The notes beneath the pieces were generated by a model that saw only the letters and a list, made by a program, of their open reading frames with translations, ran no database searches and was not told where the DNA came from. 64,000 nucleotides of DNA from Pseudomonas citronellolis (GTDB lineage Bacteria; Pseudomonadota; Gammaproteobacteria; Pseudomonadales; Pseudomonadaceae), in contig NZ_FOLS01000012.1 of NCBI RefSeq assembly GCF_900112375.1, positions 62,001-126,000 on the forward strand, in the 5' to 3' direction. This document shows, in pieces, positions 9,933 to 18,651 of this stretch. Position numbers and translations under genes: made by a program. The stretch's first letter is position 1; each line of letters begins with the position of its first letter.

Positions 9933-10709
9933 GTTGTCCACCGAATCTGTCGAAAACCCTGTGCGCAGCCTGTGGCCGGGCTGTGTGCAGGCGGTTGGCG
10001 GCCGCATGGCTGCTGGGCCGGGCCAGGGCGCTCGGCGTTTGCTCGGTGGGCTGGATTCTGCCCCCGGAATCTGTTGGCCGCACTGTGGATAAAGTGTGAA
10101 TGAATACCTTCGCGCCAGGCCTGGCGGGGCCTGCGCGCGGCTGTACGTTTTTTGACCTTGTTTCCGCTGCGCGCCTTGATTTTCAAGCACTTGCCGTGAC
10201 CCTCCGGTGGCCGACGAGTTGCCCACAATGGCTGTGGAGCGAGGCACTGGAAAGCTGTGGAAAAGCTGTCGGTGAATGGCTGTACGAGCGAAGCGGCGGG
10301 GCCTGCCAGGCATTGCTGGTTTTTTCGCCAATGGCCCTGTCTCCGGGCGCTGCGGAAAAAACCGGCGGCGAATCGTCGCGGGCTGTCCACGGCTTCTGTT
10401 GAACGGCTTGTGACAAAGCTGTGGATAAACTGCTGCTGGACAGGCGTTCCGGGGCTTGCGCAGCACTGCCCAAAAAATCGCCAGCGTTGTGCTGAAGGGC
10501 CCGTGGCGCAAGGCCTGCCAGCATCCCCGACGAGTTTGCCGAACTGTCCACAATGGCTGTGGAAGCGGTCTTCAGCAAGCTGTGGAAAAGCTGTGGTGAA
10601 ACGGCTGCGGCAGGCATGCCCGCTGGGCTCGTGGCGCCTGGCTGTTTTTTGCCCAGAGAGTCCCGAGGTGCTACCTATACTTGCCGTTACCCTGCCTGGG
10701 AGGTGCCCC
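9933..10709. other. Gene-free region rich in DnaA-box-like sequences
   Basis: A 777-bp gap. It holds two perfect DnaA boxes TGTGGATAA (10084-10092 and 10420-10428), near matches such as TGTGGAAAA (10256-10264 and 10581-10589), and opposed half sites such as TGTCCACA (10545-10552). The pieces recur as loose modules: a TGTCCAC site, one or two TGTGGA sites, a GC-rich linker, then a run of six T or A (about 10149, 10320, 10355, 10473, 10645). The parallel copies at 10213 and 10528 both begin CCGACGAG. No coding gene is credible here. Confidence 0.55.
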
Positions 10710-12758
10710 ATGTCGAACTACTCGGTCGAACAGATCCGCACGGTCGCCCTGGTCGGCCATGGCGACAGCGGCAAGACCCTGCTCGCCGAAGCCCTGCTGC
10801 AGCGCAGCGGCGCCATCCCCGCGATGGGCTCGCTGGAGCGCGGCGACACCCTGTGCGACGCCGACCCGCTGGAGCGTGACTACCACCACTCGCTGTCCGC
10901 CGCCTTGGCGCACTTCGAGCACGAGGGCGCGCACGTCCAGCTCATCGATACCCCCGGCCTGCCCGACTTCATCGGCCACGCGCTGCCGGCCCTGGCGGCG
11001 GTGGAGACCGCGCTGGTGGTGGTCAACGCGCAGAACGGCATCGAGCTGAACACCCACCGCATGATGGACTGGGCCGCCGAGCGCGGGCTGTGCCGGATGC
11101 TGGTGGTGAACAAGATCGACGCCGAACGCGTCGACCTGCCGACGCTGCTGGCCGACCTGCGTGAAGCCTTCGGCAAGGAAGTGCTGCCGCTCAACCTGCC
11201 GGCCGGCGGGGCGACGCGGGTGGCCGACTGCTTCTTCGCGCCCGCCGGCGAGGCGGACTTCTCCTCGGTGGAGGAGGCGCACCAGGCGCTGGTCGACCAG
11301 GTCGTGGAGGTCGACGAGGAGCTGATGGCGCGCTACCTGGAGCAGGGCTCGATCCAGCCGGAGGAACTGCACGAGCCCTTCGAGCGGGCCCTGCGCGAAG
11401 GCCACCTGATTCCCCTGTGCTTCGTCTCGGCGCGCACCGGCGCCGGCGTCGACGAGTTGCTGGCGGCGCTGGCGCGGCTGGCGCCCAACCCTGCCGAAGG
11501 CAACCCGCCGCTGTTCGAGCGGCTGGACGAGCAGGGCGGCGCCAGGCCCTTTCGCTCGCAGCCGGACCCCGAAGCCCACGTGCTGGCCCATGTGTTCAAG
11601 GTGGTGATCGACCCCTTCGTCGGCCGCCTGGCGGTGTTCCGCGTGCACCAGGGCACAGTGCGCCGCGACATGCAGCTGTTCGCCGGGGACGGCCGCAAAC
11701 CGTTCAAGGTCGGCCACCTGCTGCGCCTGCAGGGCAAGCGCCACGAGGAGGTGCCGCAACTGATCCCCGGCGATTTCGGCGCGCTGACCAAGGTCGAGGA
11801 GCTGGAGTTCGACGTGGTCCTGCACGATTCCCACGACGAGGACCACATCCGCCTGGCGCCGCTGGACTTCCCCACGCCCATGCAGGGCCTGGCCATCGAG
11901 GCCGGCCGCCGCGGCGACGAGCAGCGCCTGGCCGAAGTGATGCAGCGCCTGCTGGCCGAGGACCCCTGCGTGCGCCTGGACTACAACGCCTCCACCCAGG
12001 AAACCGTGCTGCGCGGCATGGGCGAACTGCACCTGCGCTACCTGCTGGAGCGCCTGACCGGCAGCTACAAGCTGGAAGTGAACACCCGAGCGCCCAGCGT
12101 GCCCTACCGCGAGACGGCCACGCGCCCGGCCGAGGGGCACTGCCGGCACAAGAAGCAGACCGGCGGCGCCGGCCAGTTCGGCGAGGTGTTCCTGCGCGTG
12201 GAGCCCTTGCCGCGCGGGGCCGGCTTCGAGTTCGTCGACGCCATCAAGGGCGGGGTGATCCCGGGGCAGTTCATCCCCTCGGTGGAAAAGGGCGTGCGCG
12301 CGGCGCTGGCCGCCGGGCCCCTGGCCGGCTTCCCGGTGGAGGACGTGAAGGTCACGGTGTTCGACGGCAAGAGCCATTCGGTGGACTCCAAGGACATCGC
12401 CTTCCAGGCCGCCGGGCGCAAGGCCATGTTCGACGCCCTGCGCAACGCCGGCGGCATGCTGCTGGAGCCGGTGGTGAACATCGCGGTGACGGCGCCGGAG
12501 GCGCGCCTGGGCGACATCACCGCCGACCTCACCGGGCGCCGCGGCCAGGTGCTGGGCACCGAACCGCTGTCGGCCCGCGCCACCCTGGTGCGCGGCCAGG
12601 TGCCGCTGGCGGAACTGGAGGGCTACGCCAACCGGCTGAAGGCGATCACCGCCGGGCAGGGCTTCTTCACCCTGGAGGCCAGCCACTACAACCCCGTGCC
12701 GCAGGACGTGCAGCAGCGCCTGGCCAGTGGGTACAAGGCGGTGCAGGAAGAAGACTGA
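10710..12758 (+). CDS. fusA: Elongation factor G-like GTPase (EF-G2 type)
   Basis: A 682-residue translational GTPase. The start MSNYSVEQIRTVALVGHGDS has a Shine-Dalgarno GGGAGGT just upstream. GTP-binding motifs: GHGDSGKT (G1), DTPG (G3) and NKID (G4), all in the first 150 residues, followed by EF-G domains II-V (CRHKKQTGGAGQFGEVFLRVE is domain IV). It is shorter and more divergent than the main FusA. Such second EF-G copies may act in ribosome recycling or specialised elongation; the exact role is unknown. It follows the DnaA-box-rich gap and is monocistronic. Confidence 0.85.
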   Translation: MSNYSVEQIRTVALVGHGDSGKTLLAEALLQRSGAIPAMGSLERGDTLCDADPLERDYHHSLSAALAHFEHEGAHVQLIDTPGLPDFIGHALPALAAVETALVVVNAQNGIELNTHRMMDWAAERGLCRMLVVNKIDAERVDLPTLLADLREAFGKEVLPLNLPAGGATRVADCFFAPAGEADFSSVEEAHQALVDQVVEVDEELMARYLEQGSIQPEELHEPFERALREGHLIPLCFVSARTGAGVDELLAALARLAPNPAEGNPPLFERLDEQGGARPFRSQPDPEAHVLAHVFKVVIDPFVGRLAVFRVHQGTVRRDMQLFAGDGRKPFKVGHLLRLQGKRHEEVPQLIPGDFGALTKVEELEFDVVLHDSHDEDHIRLAPLDFPTPMQGLAIEAGRRGDEQRLAEVMQRLLAEDPCVRLDYNASTQETVLRGMGELHLRYLLERLTGSYKLEVNTRAPSVPYRETATRPAEGHCRHKKQTGGAGQFGEVFLRVEPLPRGAGFEFVDAIKGGVIPGQFIPSVEKGVRAALAAGPLAGFPVEDVKVTVFDGKSHSVDSKDIAFQAAGRKAMFDALRNAGGMLLEPVVNIAVTAPEARLGDITADLTGRRGQVLGTEPLSARATLVRGQVPLAELEGYANRLKAITAGQGFFTLEASHYNPVPQDVQQRLASGYKAVQEED

Positions 12759-13021
12759 GGAGGCCGGGTCCTGTCTTGCCGGCAGCGCCGGAGCGCTCTT
12801 CGTAGGAGCGAGCCGTGCCCGCCGGTATGGCAGGAGCAACTGTCTTGCGCCGAGGTGCTCTTCGTAGGATGGGGTGAGCTTGCGAAACCCATGCGGTTGC
12901 GCTGATGGGTATCGCTTCGCTCAACGCCATCCTACGGAAAGCCGTGCTTCCTGGAACCGTAGGAGCGGGCCCTGCGCGCGAATCGCGGGCAGGGCCCGCT
13001 CCTACAGGGGCCCCAGGCGCA
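12759..13021. repeat. REP cluster between EF-G gene and hypothetical gene
   Basis: A 263-bp convergent gap holding two palindromes: 12864-12935, bounded by GTAGGATGGG and CCATCCTAC, and 12959-13005, bounded by GTAGGAGCGGGCC and GGCCCGCTCCTAC. A half element GTAGGAGCGAGCC lies near 12801. Both genes end here, so the hairpins may also serve as mRNA 3' ends. Confidence 0.85.
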
Positions 13022-13660
13022 TCAATTCAGATGCAATTCCACCCCGAAACGCCGCGACAGGCACGGCCACTGCTTCCAGGCGGTGACCGTCTGCGGGTCG
13101 CTCAGGCGGGCGCGGTAGGCTTGCGCCGCCGGGCTGGCGAAGACGCTGTCGTCGAGCATCGAGTCCACCGCGTGGTGCACGGCCTCGTCCAGTTGGTTGG
13201 CGAAGGGTTCGCCGATCAGCTGGTGCGCCACCAGGTTGGCCACGGTGGTGTCCAGCGGGATCAGCGGCTGGCCGAAGTGGGCGATGTAGCGGTCGTTCAC
13301 TTCCTCCACCAGACGGTGCGCCAGGTAGGCCTCGTCGAGCAGCGCGTCCAGGCCGTCGTGGCCGGCCAGCAGGTCGGGCGGGGTCAGGAAGAAGTGCTCG
13401 GCGACCTTCAGCACCGGCTTGATCCTTTCCTCTATGCCGGCGTTGCGCGCCACGCTGGTGGCGGCTTCGAGGAACTCGGGGACCTGCTCGATATAGGCGT
13501 GGACGAAGCGGGTGAGCACCTGGACGGCATCGTCGCCGCTCAGGTTGATGCTCGGGTGCAGGCCCGCCATCTGGCTGTGGATGAGCCGCGCCAGGTGCCC
13601 GTTGCGCGTCTCGAGCTGGTGGGCCTGCTGAATCAGTTCGCGCAGTGCTGCGATATTCAT
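13022..13660 (-). CDS. Conserved hypothetical protein upstream of cox genes
   Basis: A 212-residue soluble, largely helical, acidic protein starting MNIAALRELIQQAHQLETRNG. No signal peptide, membrane segment or catalytic motif recognised. A hypothetical gene of similar size precedes coxB divergently in P. aeruginosa (PA0104 region), so the arrangement is conserved. It is transcribed away from coxB. Function unknown; a link to the oxidase is only inferred from position. Confidence 0.7.
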   Translation of the reverse strand: MNIAALRELIQQAHQLETRNGHLARLIHSQMAGLHPSINLSGDDAVQVLTRFVHAYIEQVPEFLEAATSVARNAGIEERIKPVLKVAEHFFLTPPDLLAGHDGLDALLDEAYLAHRLVEEVNDRYIAHFGQPLIPLDTTVANLVAHQLIGEPFANQLDEAVHHAVDSMLDDSVFASPAAQAYRARLSDPQTVTAWKQWPCLSRRFGVELHLN

Positions 13661-14032
13661 GACAACTCCAAGACAACTCGATTTGGAAAGTGAAGAAAGA
13701 CCTTAGCCGGGCGGGTCGGCGAGCTAAGACGCGATCGTCATAATCACGCAACCTTTATGAGGTTCGGGCATATCAAGCCGCCACCATGGTAGCGCAAAGC
13801 CGCAGGCGGCGTGGCTTTGAGAGCACCTTTCGCAATTGCGGAGGAGTTTTTTGCGCTGCGTTGTTATGTCGCAACCCCTGGCTATACTCCGATTCGACAC
13901 ACCTGAACCTGATGAACCCGGCCTGCCTTGAACGTGCCGAGGCTCGGCGGTCAAAGTTTGCTGTCTTGGCGGTCGCTCCCTTGGCCGCTGGCATTTGCCG
14001 GCGGGATAAGAACAACGATAAGGGGAACCCGA
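13661..14032 (+). promoter_or_regulatory. coxB promoter region
   Basis: A 372-bp divergent gap. A good sigma70/RpoS-type promoter is visible: TTGTTA (13861-13866), 16-bp spacer, TATACT (13883-13888) in the context GGCTATACTCC. RpoS- and starvation-dependence of the aa3 oxidase genes is established in P. aeruginosa, and the CTATACT -10 fits that. It leaves a 5' leader of about 140 nt, ending with AAGGGG (14020-14025) before the ATG. Confidence 0.5.
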
Positions 14033-15157
14033 ATGCTGCGACATCCGCGTACCTGGATGGGCTTGCTGTCGCTCCTCGTGTTCGCTCCGGCGCACGCCGC
14101 CTGGACGGTGAACATGACCCCGGGGGCGACCGAGGTCAGTCGTAACGTGTTCGACCTGCACATGACCATTTTCTGGATCTGTGTGGTCATCGGCATCATC
14201 GTCTTCGGTGCCATGTTCTGGTCGATGATCGTCCACCGCCGCTCCACCGGCCAGCAGCCGGCGCATTTCCACGAGAGTACCGTGGTGGAAATCCTCTGGA
14301 CCGTGGTGCCGTTCCTGATTCTGGTGGTGATGGCCATTCCCGCCACCCGCACCCTCATCCACATGTACGACACCACCGAGCCGGAACTGGACGTGCAGGT
14401 CACCGGCTACCAGTGGAAGTGGCAGTACAAGTACCTGGGCCAGGACGTGGAGTTCTTCAGCAACCTGGCCACCAGCCAGGAGCAGATCCACAACAAGGAC
14501 CCCAAGGACGAGCACTACCTGCTTGAGGTGGACAACCCGCTGGTGCTGCCGGCCGGGGTCAAGGTGCGCTTCCTGGTGACCTCCAGCGACGTCATCCACT
14601 CCTGGTGGGTGCCGGCCTTCGCGGTCAAGCGCGACGCCATCCCCGGCTTCGTCAACGAGGCCTGGACCAAGGTCGACGAGCCCGGCATCTACCGTGGCCA
14701 GTGCGCCGAGCTGTGCGGCAAGGACCACGGCTTCATGCCCATCGTCGTCGACGTGAAGTCCAAACCGGACTTCGACAAGTGGCTGGCCGAGCGCAAGGAA
14801 GAGGCGATCAAGCTCAAGGAGCTGACCAGCAAGGAGTGGACCAAGGAAGAACTCGTCGCCCGCGGCGACAAGGTCTACCACACCATCTGCGCCGCCTGTC
14901 ACCAGCCCGAGGGCCAGGGCATGCCGCCGATGTTCCCGGCGCTCAAGGGCTCGAAGATCGTCACCGGGCCCAAGGAGCACCACCTGGAAACCGTGTTCAA
15001 CGGCGTCCCGGGCACGGCCATGGCGGCCTTCGGCAAGCAGCTCTCGGAAGTGGACATCGCCGCGGTGATCACCTTCGAGCGCAACAGCTGGGGCAACAAC
15101 GACGGCGACATGGTCACACCGCAAGACGTGGTGGCCTACAAGCAGAAGCAAAAATAA
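14033..15157 (+). CDS. coxB: Cytochrome c oxidase subunit II with fused cytochrome c domain
   Basis: 374 residues. Signal peptide 1-22 (MLRHPRTWMGLLSLLVFAPAHA), two membrane helices (about 44-64 and 85-103), then the periplasmic cupredoxin domain. The CuA ligands are in CAELCGKDHGFM (Cys224, Cys228, with the upstream His in VIHSWW). A C-terminal cytochrome c domain carries CAACH (286-290), so this is a caa3-type subunit II. The start ATG is preceded by AAGGGG. It takes electrons from cytochrome c to the CoxA heme-copper centre. First gene of the oxidase cluster. Confidence 0.97.
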   Translation: MLRHPRTWMGLLSLLVFAPAHAAWTVNMTPGATEVSRNVFDLHMTIFWICVVIGIIVFGAMFWSMIVHRRSTGQQPAHFHESTVVEILWTVVPFLILVVMAIPATRTLIHMYDTTEPELDVQVTGYQWKWQYKYLGQDVEFFSNLATSQEQIHNKDPKDEHYLLEVDNPLVLPAGVKVRFLVTSSDVIHSWWVPAFAVKRDAIPGFVNEAWTKVDEPGIYRGQCAELCGKDHGFMPIVVDVKSKPDFDKWLAERKEEAIKLKELTSKEWTKEELVARGDKVYHTICAACHQPEGQGMPPMFPALKGSKIVTGPKEHHLETVFNGVPGTAMAAFGKQLSEVDIAAVITFERNSWGNNDGDMVTPQDVVAYKQKQK

Positions 15158-15170
15158 CGAGGAGCCTGCG

Positions 15171-16766
15171 ATGAGCGCTGTGATCGACCATCCCGAGCAT
15201 TCGCACGCCGGCGAGCACCACCACGGCCCGGCCAAGGGCCTGATGCGCTGGGTCCTGACCACCAACCACAAGGACATCGGCACCCTGTACCTGTGGTTCA
15301 GCTTCTGCGCCTTCCTCCTCGGCGGCTCCTTCGCCATGGTGATCCGCGCCGAGCTGTTCCAGCCGGGGCTGCAGATCGTCGAGCCGGCCTTCTTCAACCA
15401 GATGACCACCATGCACGGCCTGGTGATGGTGTTCGGCGCGGTGATGCCGGCCTTCGTCGGCCTGGCCAACTGGATGGTGCCGCTGATGATCGGCGCGCCG
15501 GACATGGCCCTGCCGCGCATGAACAACTTCAGCTTCTGGCTGCTGCCGGCGGCCTTCGGCCTGCTGGTCAGCACCCTGTTCATGCCCGGCGGCGGCCCCA
15601 ACTTCGGCTGGACCTTCTACGCCCCGCTGTCCACCACCTTCGCCCCGCACAGCGTGACCTTCTTCATCTTCGCCCTGCACATGATGGGGATGAGCTCGAT
15701 CATGGGCGCGATCAACGTGATCGCCACCATCCTCAACCTGCGCGCCCCGGGCATGACGCTGATGAAGATGCCGCTGTTCGTCTGGACCTGGCTGATCACC
15801 GCCTTCCTGCTGATCGCGGTGATGCCGGTGCTGGCCGGTTGCGTGACCATGATGCTGATGGACATCCACTTCGGCACCAGCTTCTTCAGCGCGGCCGGCG
15901 GCGGCGACCCGGTGCTGTTCCAGCACGTGTTCTGGTTCTTCGGCCACCCCGAGGTGTACATCATGATCCTGCCGGCCTTCGGCGCGGTCAGCGCGATCAT
16001 CCCGGCGTTCAGCCGCAAGCCGCTGTTCGGCTACACCTCGATGGTCTACGCCACCGCCTCGATCGCCTTCCTCTCGTTCATCGTCTGGGCGCACCACATG
16101 TTCGTGGTCGGCATCCCGCTGGTGGGCGAACTGTTCTTCATGTACGCCACCATGCTGATCGCCGTGCCCACCGGGGTGAAGGTGTTCAACTGGGCCTCGA
16201 CCATGTGGCAGGGCTCGCTGACCTTCGAGACGCCGATGCTGTTCGCCGTGGCCTTCGTCATCCTCTTCACCATCGGCGGCTTCTCCGGGCTGATGCTGGC
16301 CATCGCCCCGGCGGACTTCCAGTACCAGGACACCTACTTCGTGGTGGCGCACTTCCACTACGTGCTGGTGCCCGGGGCGATCTTCGGCATCTTCGCCTCG
16401 GTGTACTACTGGATACCCAAGTGGACCGGGCACATGTACGACGAGACCCTGGCCAAGCTGCACTTCTGGCTCTCGTTCATCGGCATGAACATGGCCTTCT
16501 TCCCCATGCACTTCCTGGGGCTGGCTGGCATGCCGCGGCGGATTCCGGACTACAACCTGCAGTTCGCCAACTTCAACATGGTCTCGTCGATCGGCGCCTT
16601 CCTGTTCGGCACCACCCAGCTGCTGTTCCTGTTCATCGTCATCAAGACCATCCGCGGCGGCAAGCCGGCCCCGGCCAAGCCCTGGGACGGCGCCGAAGGC
16701 CTGGAGTGGACGGTGCCCTCGCCGGCGCCCTACCACACCTTCAGCACCCCGCCGGAAGTGAAGTGA
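15171..16766 (+). CDS. coxA: Cytochrome c oxidase subunit I
   Basis: A 531-residue heme-copper oxidase subunit with 12 membrane helices. Heme and CuB ligands are visible: the first helix His patch TTMHGLVMVF, HPEVYIMILPAFG (CuB His and cross-linked Tyr), WAHHMF (CuB His pair) and AHFHYVLV (heme ligands). It begins 13 bp after coxB. It reduces O2 to water and pumps protons in the inner membrane. Length normal for the aa3 family. Confidence 0.97.
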   Translation: MSAVIDHPEHSHAGEHHHGPAKGLMRWVLTTNHKDIGTLYLWFSFCAFLLGGSFAMVIRAELFQPGLQIVEPAFFNQMTTMHGLVMVFGAVMPAFVGLANWMVPLMIGAPDMALPRMNNFSFWLLPAAFGLLVSTLFMPGGGPNFGWTFYAPLSTTFAPHSVTFFIFALHMMGMSSIMGAINVIATILNLRAPGMTLMKMPLFVWTWLITAFLLIAVMPVLAGCVTMMLMDIHFGTSFFSAAGGGDPVLFQHVFWFFGHPEVYIMILPAFGAVSAIIPAFSRKPLFGYTSMVYATASIAFLSFIVWAHHMFVVGIPLVGELFFMYATMLIAVPTGVKVFNWASTMWQGSLTFETPMLFAVAFVILFTIGGFSGLMLAIAPADFQYQDTYFVVAHFHYVLVPGAIFGIFASVYYWIPKWTGHMYDETLAKLHFWLSFIGMNMAFFPMHFLGLAGMPRRIPDYNLQFANFNMVSSIGAFLFGTTQLLFLFIVIKTIRGGKPAPAKPWDGAEGLEWTVPSPAPYHTFSTPPEVK

Positions 16767-16776
16767 ACCGCCCTTC

Positions 16777-16842
16777 GTAGGAGCGAGCTTGCTCGCGAAC
16801 GACTCCGCAGCGGGGCTGGTTCGCGAGCAAGCTCGCTCCTAC
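16777..16842. repeat. REP palindrome inside the cox cluster
   Basis: A 66-bp palindrome with arms GTAGGAGCGAGCTTGCTCGC and its complement. It lies between coxA and ctaG, only about 12 bp before the ctaG start, with the ribosome-binding site AGGAGA directly abutting it. It is identical but for one base to the copy at 18334-18399. Confidence 0.9.
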
Positions 16843-16854
16843 AGGAGAAACTCC

Positions 16855-17412
16855 ATGAGCGACGGCAACATCGAGACGCGCAAGCTGGTCACCCGCCTGC
16901 TGGTGGTGGTGGTGGCCATGTTCGCCTTCGGCTTCGCCCTGGTGCCGATCTACAACGTCATGTGCAAGGCCCTGGGCATCAACGGCAAGACTTCCGGCAG
17001 CGCCTACCAGGGCAGCCTCCAGCAGGTGGACATGGCGCGCCAGGTGAAGGTGGACTTCGTGGCGAACAACAACATCGACATGGTCTGGGAATTCCGCCCC
17101 GAGAGCGAAATGATCGTGGTGCACCCCGGGGCGGTGAACCAGATGCTGTTCGTCGCGCAGAACCCCACCAATAAGCCGATGACCGCCCAGGCCATCCCCA
17201 GCATCGCGCCCTCCACGGCCGCGCGCTATTTCCACAAGACCGAGTGCTTCTGCTTCACCCAGCAGGTCCTGCAGCCCGGCGAGCGCATCGAGATGCCGGT
17301 GCGCTTCATCGTCGACCGCGACCTGCCGGCGGACGTCCACCGCATCACCCTCGCCTACACGCTGTTCGACATCACCGCACGCAAGCCACCGGTGGCCAGC
17401 AACGACCGCTGA
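16855..17412 (+). CDS. ctaG: Cytochrome c oxidase assembly protein CtaG/Cox11
   Basis: 185 residues. The start chosen is MSDGNIETRKLVTRLL, preceded by AGGAGA; an upstream in-frame ATG lies inside a REP. One N-terminal membrane anchor (about 16-36) is followed by a periplasmic domain with the copper-binding CFCF motif in KTECFCFTQQ. Cox11 delivers copper to the CuB site of subunit I. It lies between coxA and coxC, as is usual. Confidence 0.95.
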   Translation: MSDGNIETRKLVTRLLVVVVAMFAFGFALVPIYNVMCKALGINGKTSGSAYQGSLQQVDMARQVKVDFVANNNIDMVWEFRPESEMIVVHPGAVNQMLFVAQNPTNKPMTAQAIPSIAPSTAARYFHKTECFCFTQQVLQPGERIEMPVRFIVDRDLPADVHRITLAYTLFDITARKPPVASNDR

Positions 17413-17431
17413 CCGGCCCAGGAGAACAAGA

Positions 17432-18319
17432 ATGGCAACCCACGATCCGTACTATGTCCCCGCGCAGAGCAAATGGCCGATCATCGCCACCATCGGCCTG
17501 CTCACCACGTTGTTCGGCGTCGGCACCTGGATGAACGACTACAGCGCCGGCAAGGAAGCCTCCCACGGGCCCTGGATCCTCTTCGCCGGCGGGCTGATCG
17601 TCGCCTACATGCTGTTCGGCTGGTTCGGCAACGTGATCAAGGAGAGCCGCTCCGGGCTCTACAGCCCGCAGATGGACCGCTCGTTCCGCTGGGGCATGAG
17701 CTGGTTCATCTTCTCCGAGGTGATGTTCTTCGCCGCCTTCTTCGGCGCGCTCTTCTACATCCGCCACTTCGCCGGGCCCTGGCTCGGCGGCGAGGGCCAC
17801 AAGGGCATCGCCCACATGCTCTGGCCGGAGTTCCAGTACACCTGGCCGCTGCTGAGCAACCCGGACAACAAGCTGTTCCCGCCGCCCAAGGAAGTCATCG
17901 AGCCGTGGAAGCTGCCGCTGATCAACACCATCTTGCTGGTCACCTCCAGCTTCACCGTGACCTTCGCCCACCACGCGCTGAAGAAGAACCACCGCGGCCC
18001 GCTGAAGCTGTGGCTGGCGATCACTGTGGCGCTGGGCGTGGCCTTCCTGTTCCTGCAGGCCCACGAGTACCACGAGGCCTATAGCGAACTGGGCCTGACC
18101 CTCGGCTCGGGCATCTACGGCACCACCTTCTTCATGCTCACCGGCTTCCACGGCGCCCACGTGACCATAGGCGCGCTGATGCTGAGCATCATGCTGATCC
18201 GCATCCTGCGCGGGCACTTCGACGCCGAGCACCACTTCGGCTTCGAGGCGGCCAGCTGGTACTGGCACTTCGTCGACGTGGTGTGGATCGGGCTGTTCAT
18301 CTTTGTGTATGTGCTTTGA
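17432..18319 (+). CDS. coxC: Cytochrome c oxidase subunit III
   Basis: A 295-residue inner-membrane protein with seven helices. Subunit III hallmarks: RSFRWGMSWFIFSEVMFFAA, FLFLQAHEYHEAY and FHGAHVTIGA, ending ASWYWHFVDVVWIGLFIFVYVL. It starts 19 bp after ctaG with a GGAGAA ribosome-binding site. It stabilises the CoxA catalytic site and proton uptake. Confidence 0.96.
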   Translation: MATHDPYYVPAQSKWPIIATIGLLTTLFGVGTWMNDYSAGKEASHGPWILFAGGLIVAYMLFGWFGNVIKESRSGLYSPQMDRSFRWGMSWFIFSEVMFFAAFFGALFYIRHFAGPWLGGEGHKGIAHMLWPEFQYTWPLLSNPDNKLFPPPKEVIEPWKLPLINTILLVTSSFTVTFAHHALKKNHRGPLKLWLAITVALGVAFLFLQAHEYHEAYSELGLTLGSGIYGTTFFMLTGFHGAHVTIGALMLSIMLIRILRGHFDAEHHFGFEAASWYWHFVDVVWIGLFIFVYVL

Positions 18320-18333
18320 GGAAGCACGCCCTT

Positions 18334-18399
18334 GTAGGAGCGAGCTTGCTCGCGAACGGCTCCGCAGCGGGGCTGGTTCGCGAGCAAGCTCGCTCCTAC
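18334..18399. repeat. REP palindrome after coxC
   Basis: A 66-bp palindrome, one base different from the copy at 16777-16842. It lies between the convergent coxC and the small DUF2909 gene and may act as a shared 3' end. Confidence 0.9.
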
Positions 18400-18418
18400 G
18401 AAGAGCAAGAGCAGGAAG

Positions 18419-18622
18419 TCAGAAAGTAGCGGAAGTGACCAGTTGCCCGGAGTAGAAGCCCCAGGTGACCAGGGCGAGGGTGAGGGCGGCGAGGATGACC
18501 CGCACGGTAAGGGCGTTGACCACACGGGAACCGTGGCCCTCGTCCTTGACCAGGAAGAACAACCCGCTGAACAGGCTGGCCACGGTGGCCAGCAGCAGAA
18601 CGACGATCGCGGCCTTGAGCAT
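18419..18622 (-). CDS. Twin transmembrane protein, DUF2909 type
   Basis: A 67-residue protein starting MLKAAIVVLLLATVASLFSG, with two membrane helices (about 3-22 and 40-58) joined by a short charged loop KDEGHGSRVVN. This matches the small DUF2909 family found within cytochrome oxidase clusters. It is encoded on the opposite strand to the cox genes, between coxC and SURF1, as in P. aeruginosa. Function unknown; a role in oxidase assembly is inferred. Confidence 0.8.
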   Translation of the reverse strand: MLKAAIVVLLLATVASLFSGLFFLVKDEGHGSRVVNALTVRVILAALTLALVTWGFYSGQLVTSATF

Positions 18623-18651
18623 GACCTGGCTCCGATTGCTGAGGGGGTAAC

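Noticed and set aside
10257-10709. N-terminal extension of the EF-G-like gene
   Set aside because: The translated extension has no family similarity and covers the DnaA-box-like region; the ATG at 10710 has a ribosome-binding site and starts the GTPase domain directly.
9933-10709. Chromosomal oriC
   Set aside because: There are DnaA-like boxes but no dnaA, dnaN or rpmH nearby and no AT-rich unwinding region.
15114-16736. Long open frame opposite coxA
   Set aside because: Low-complexity His/Gly/Glu-rich translation, no family features; coxA is the true gene.
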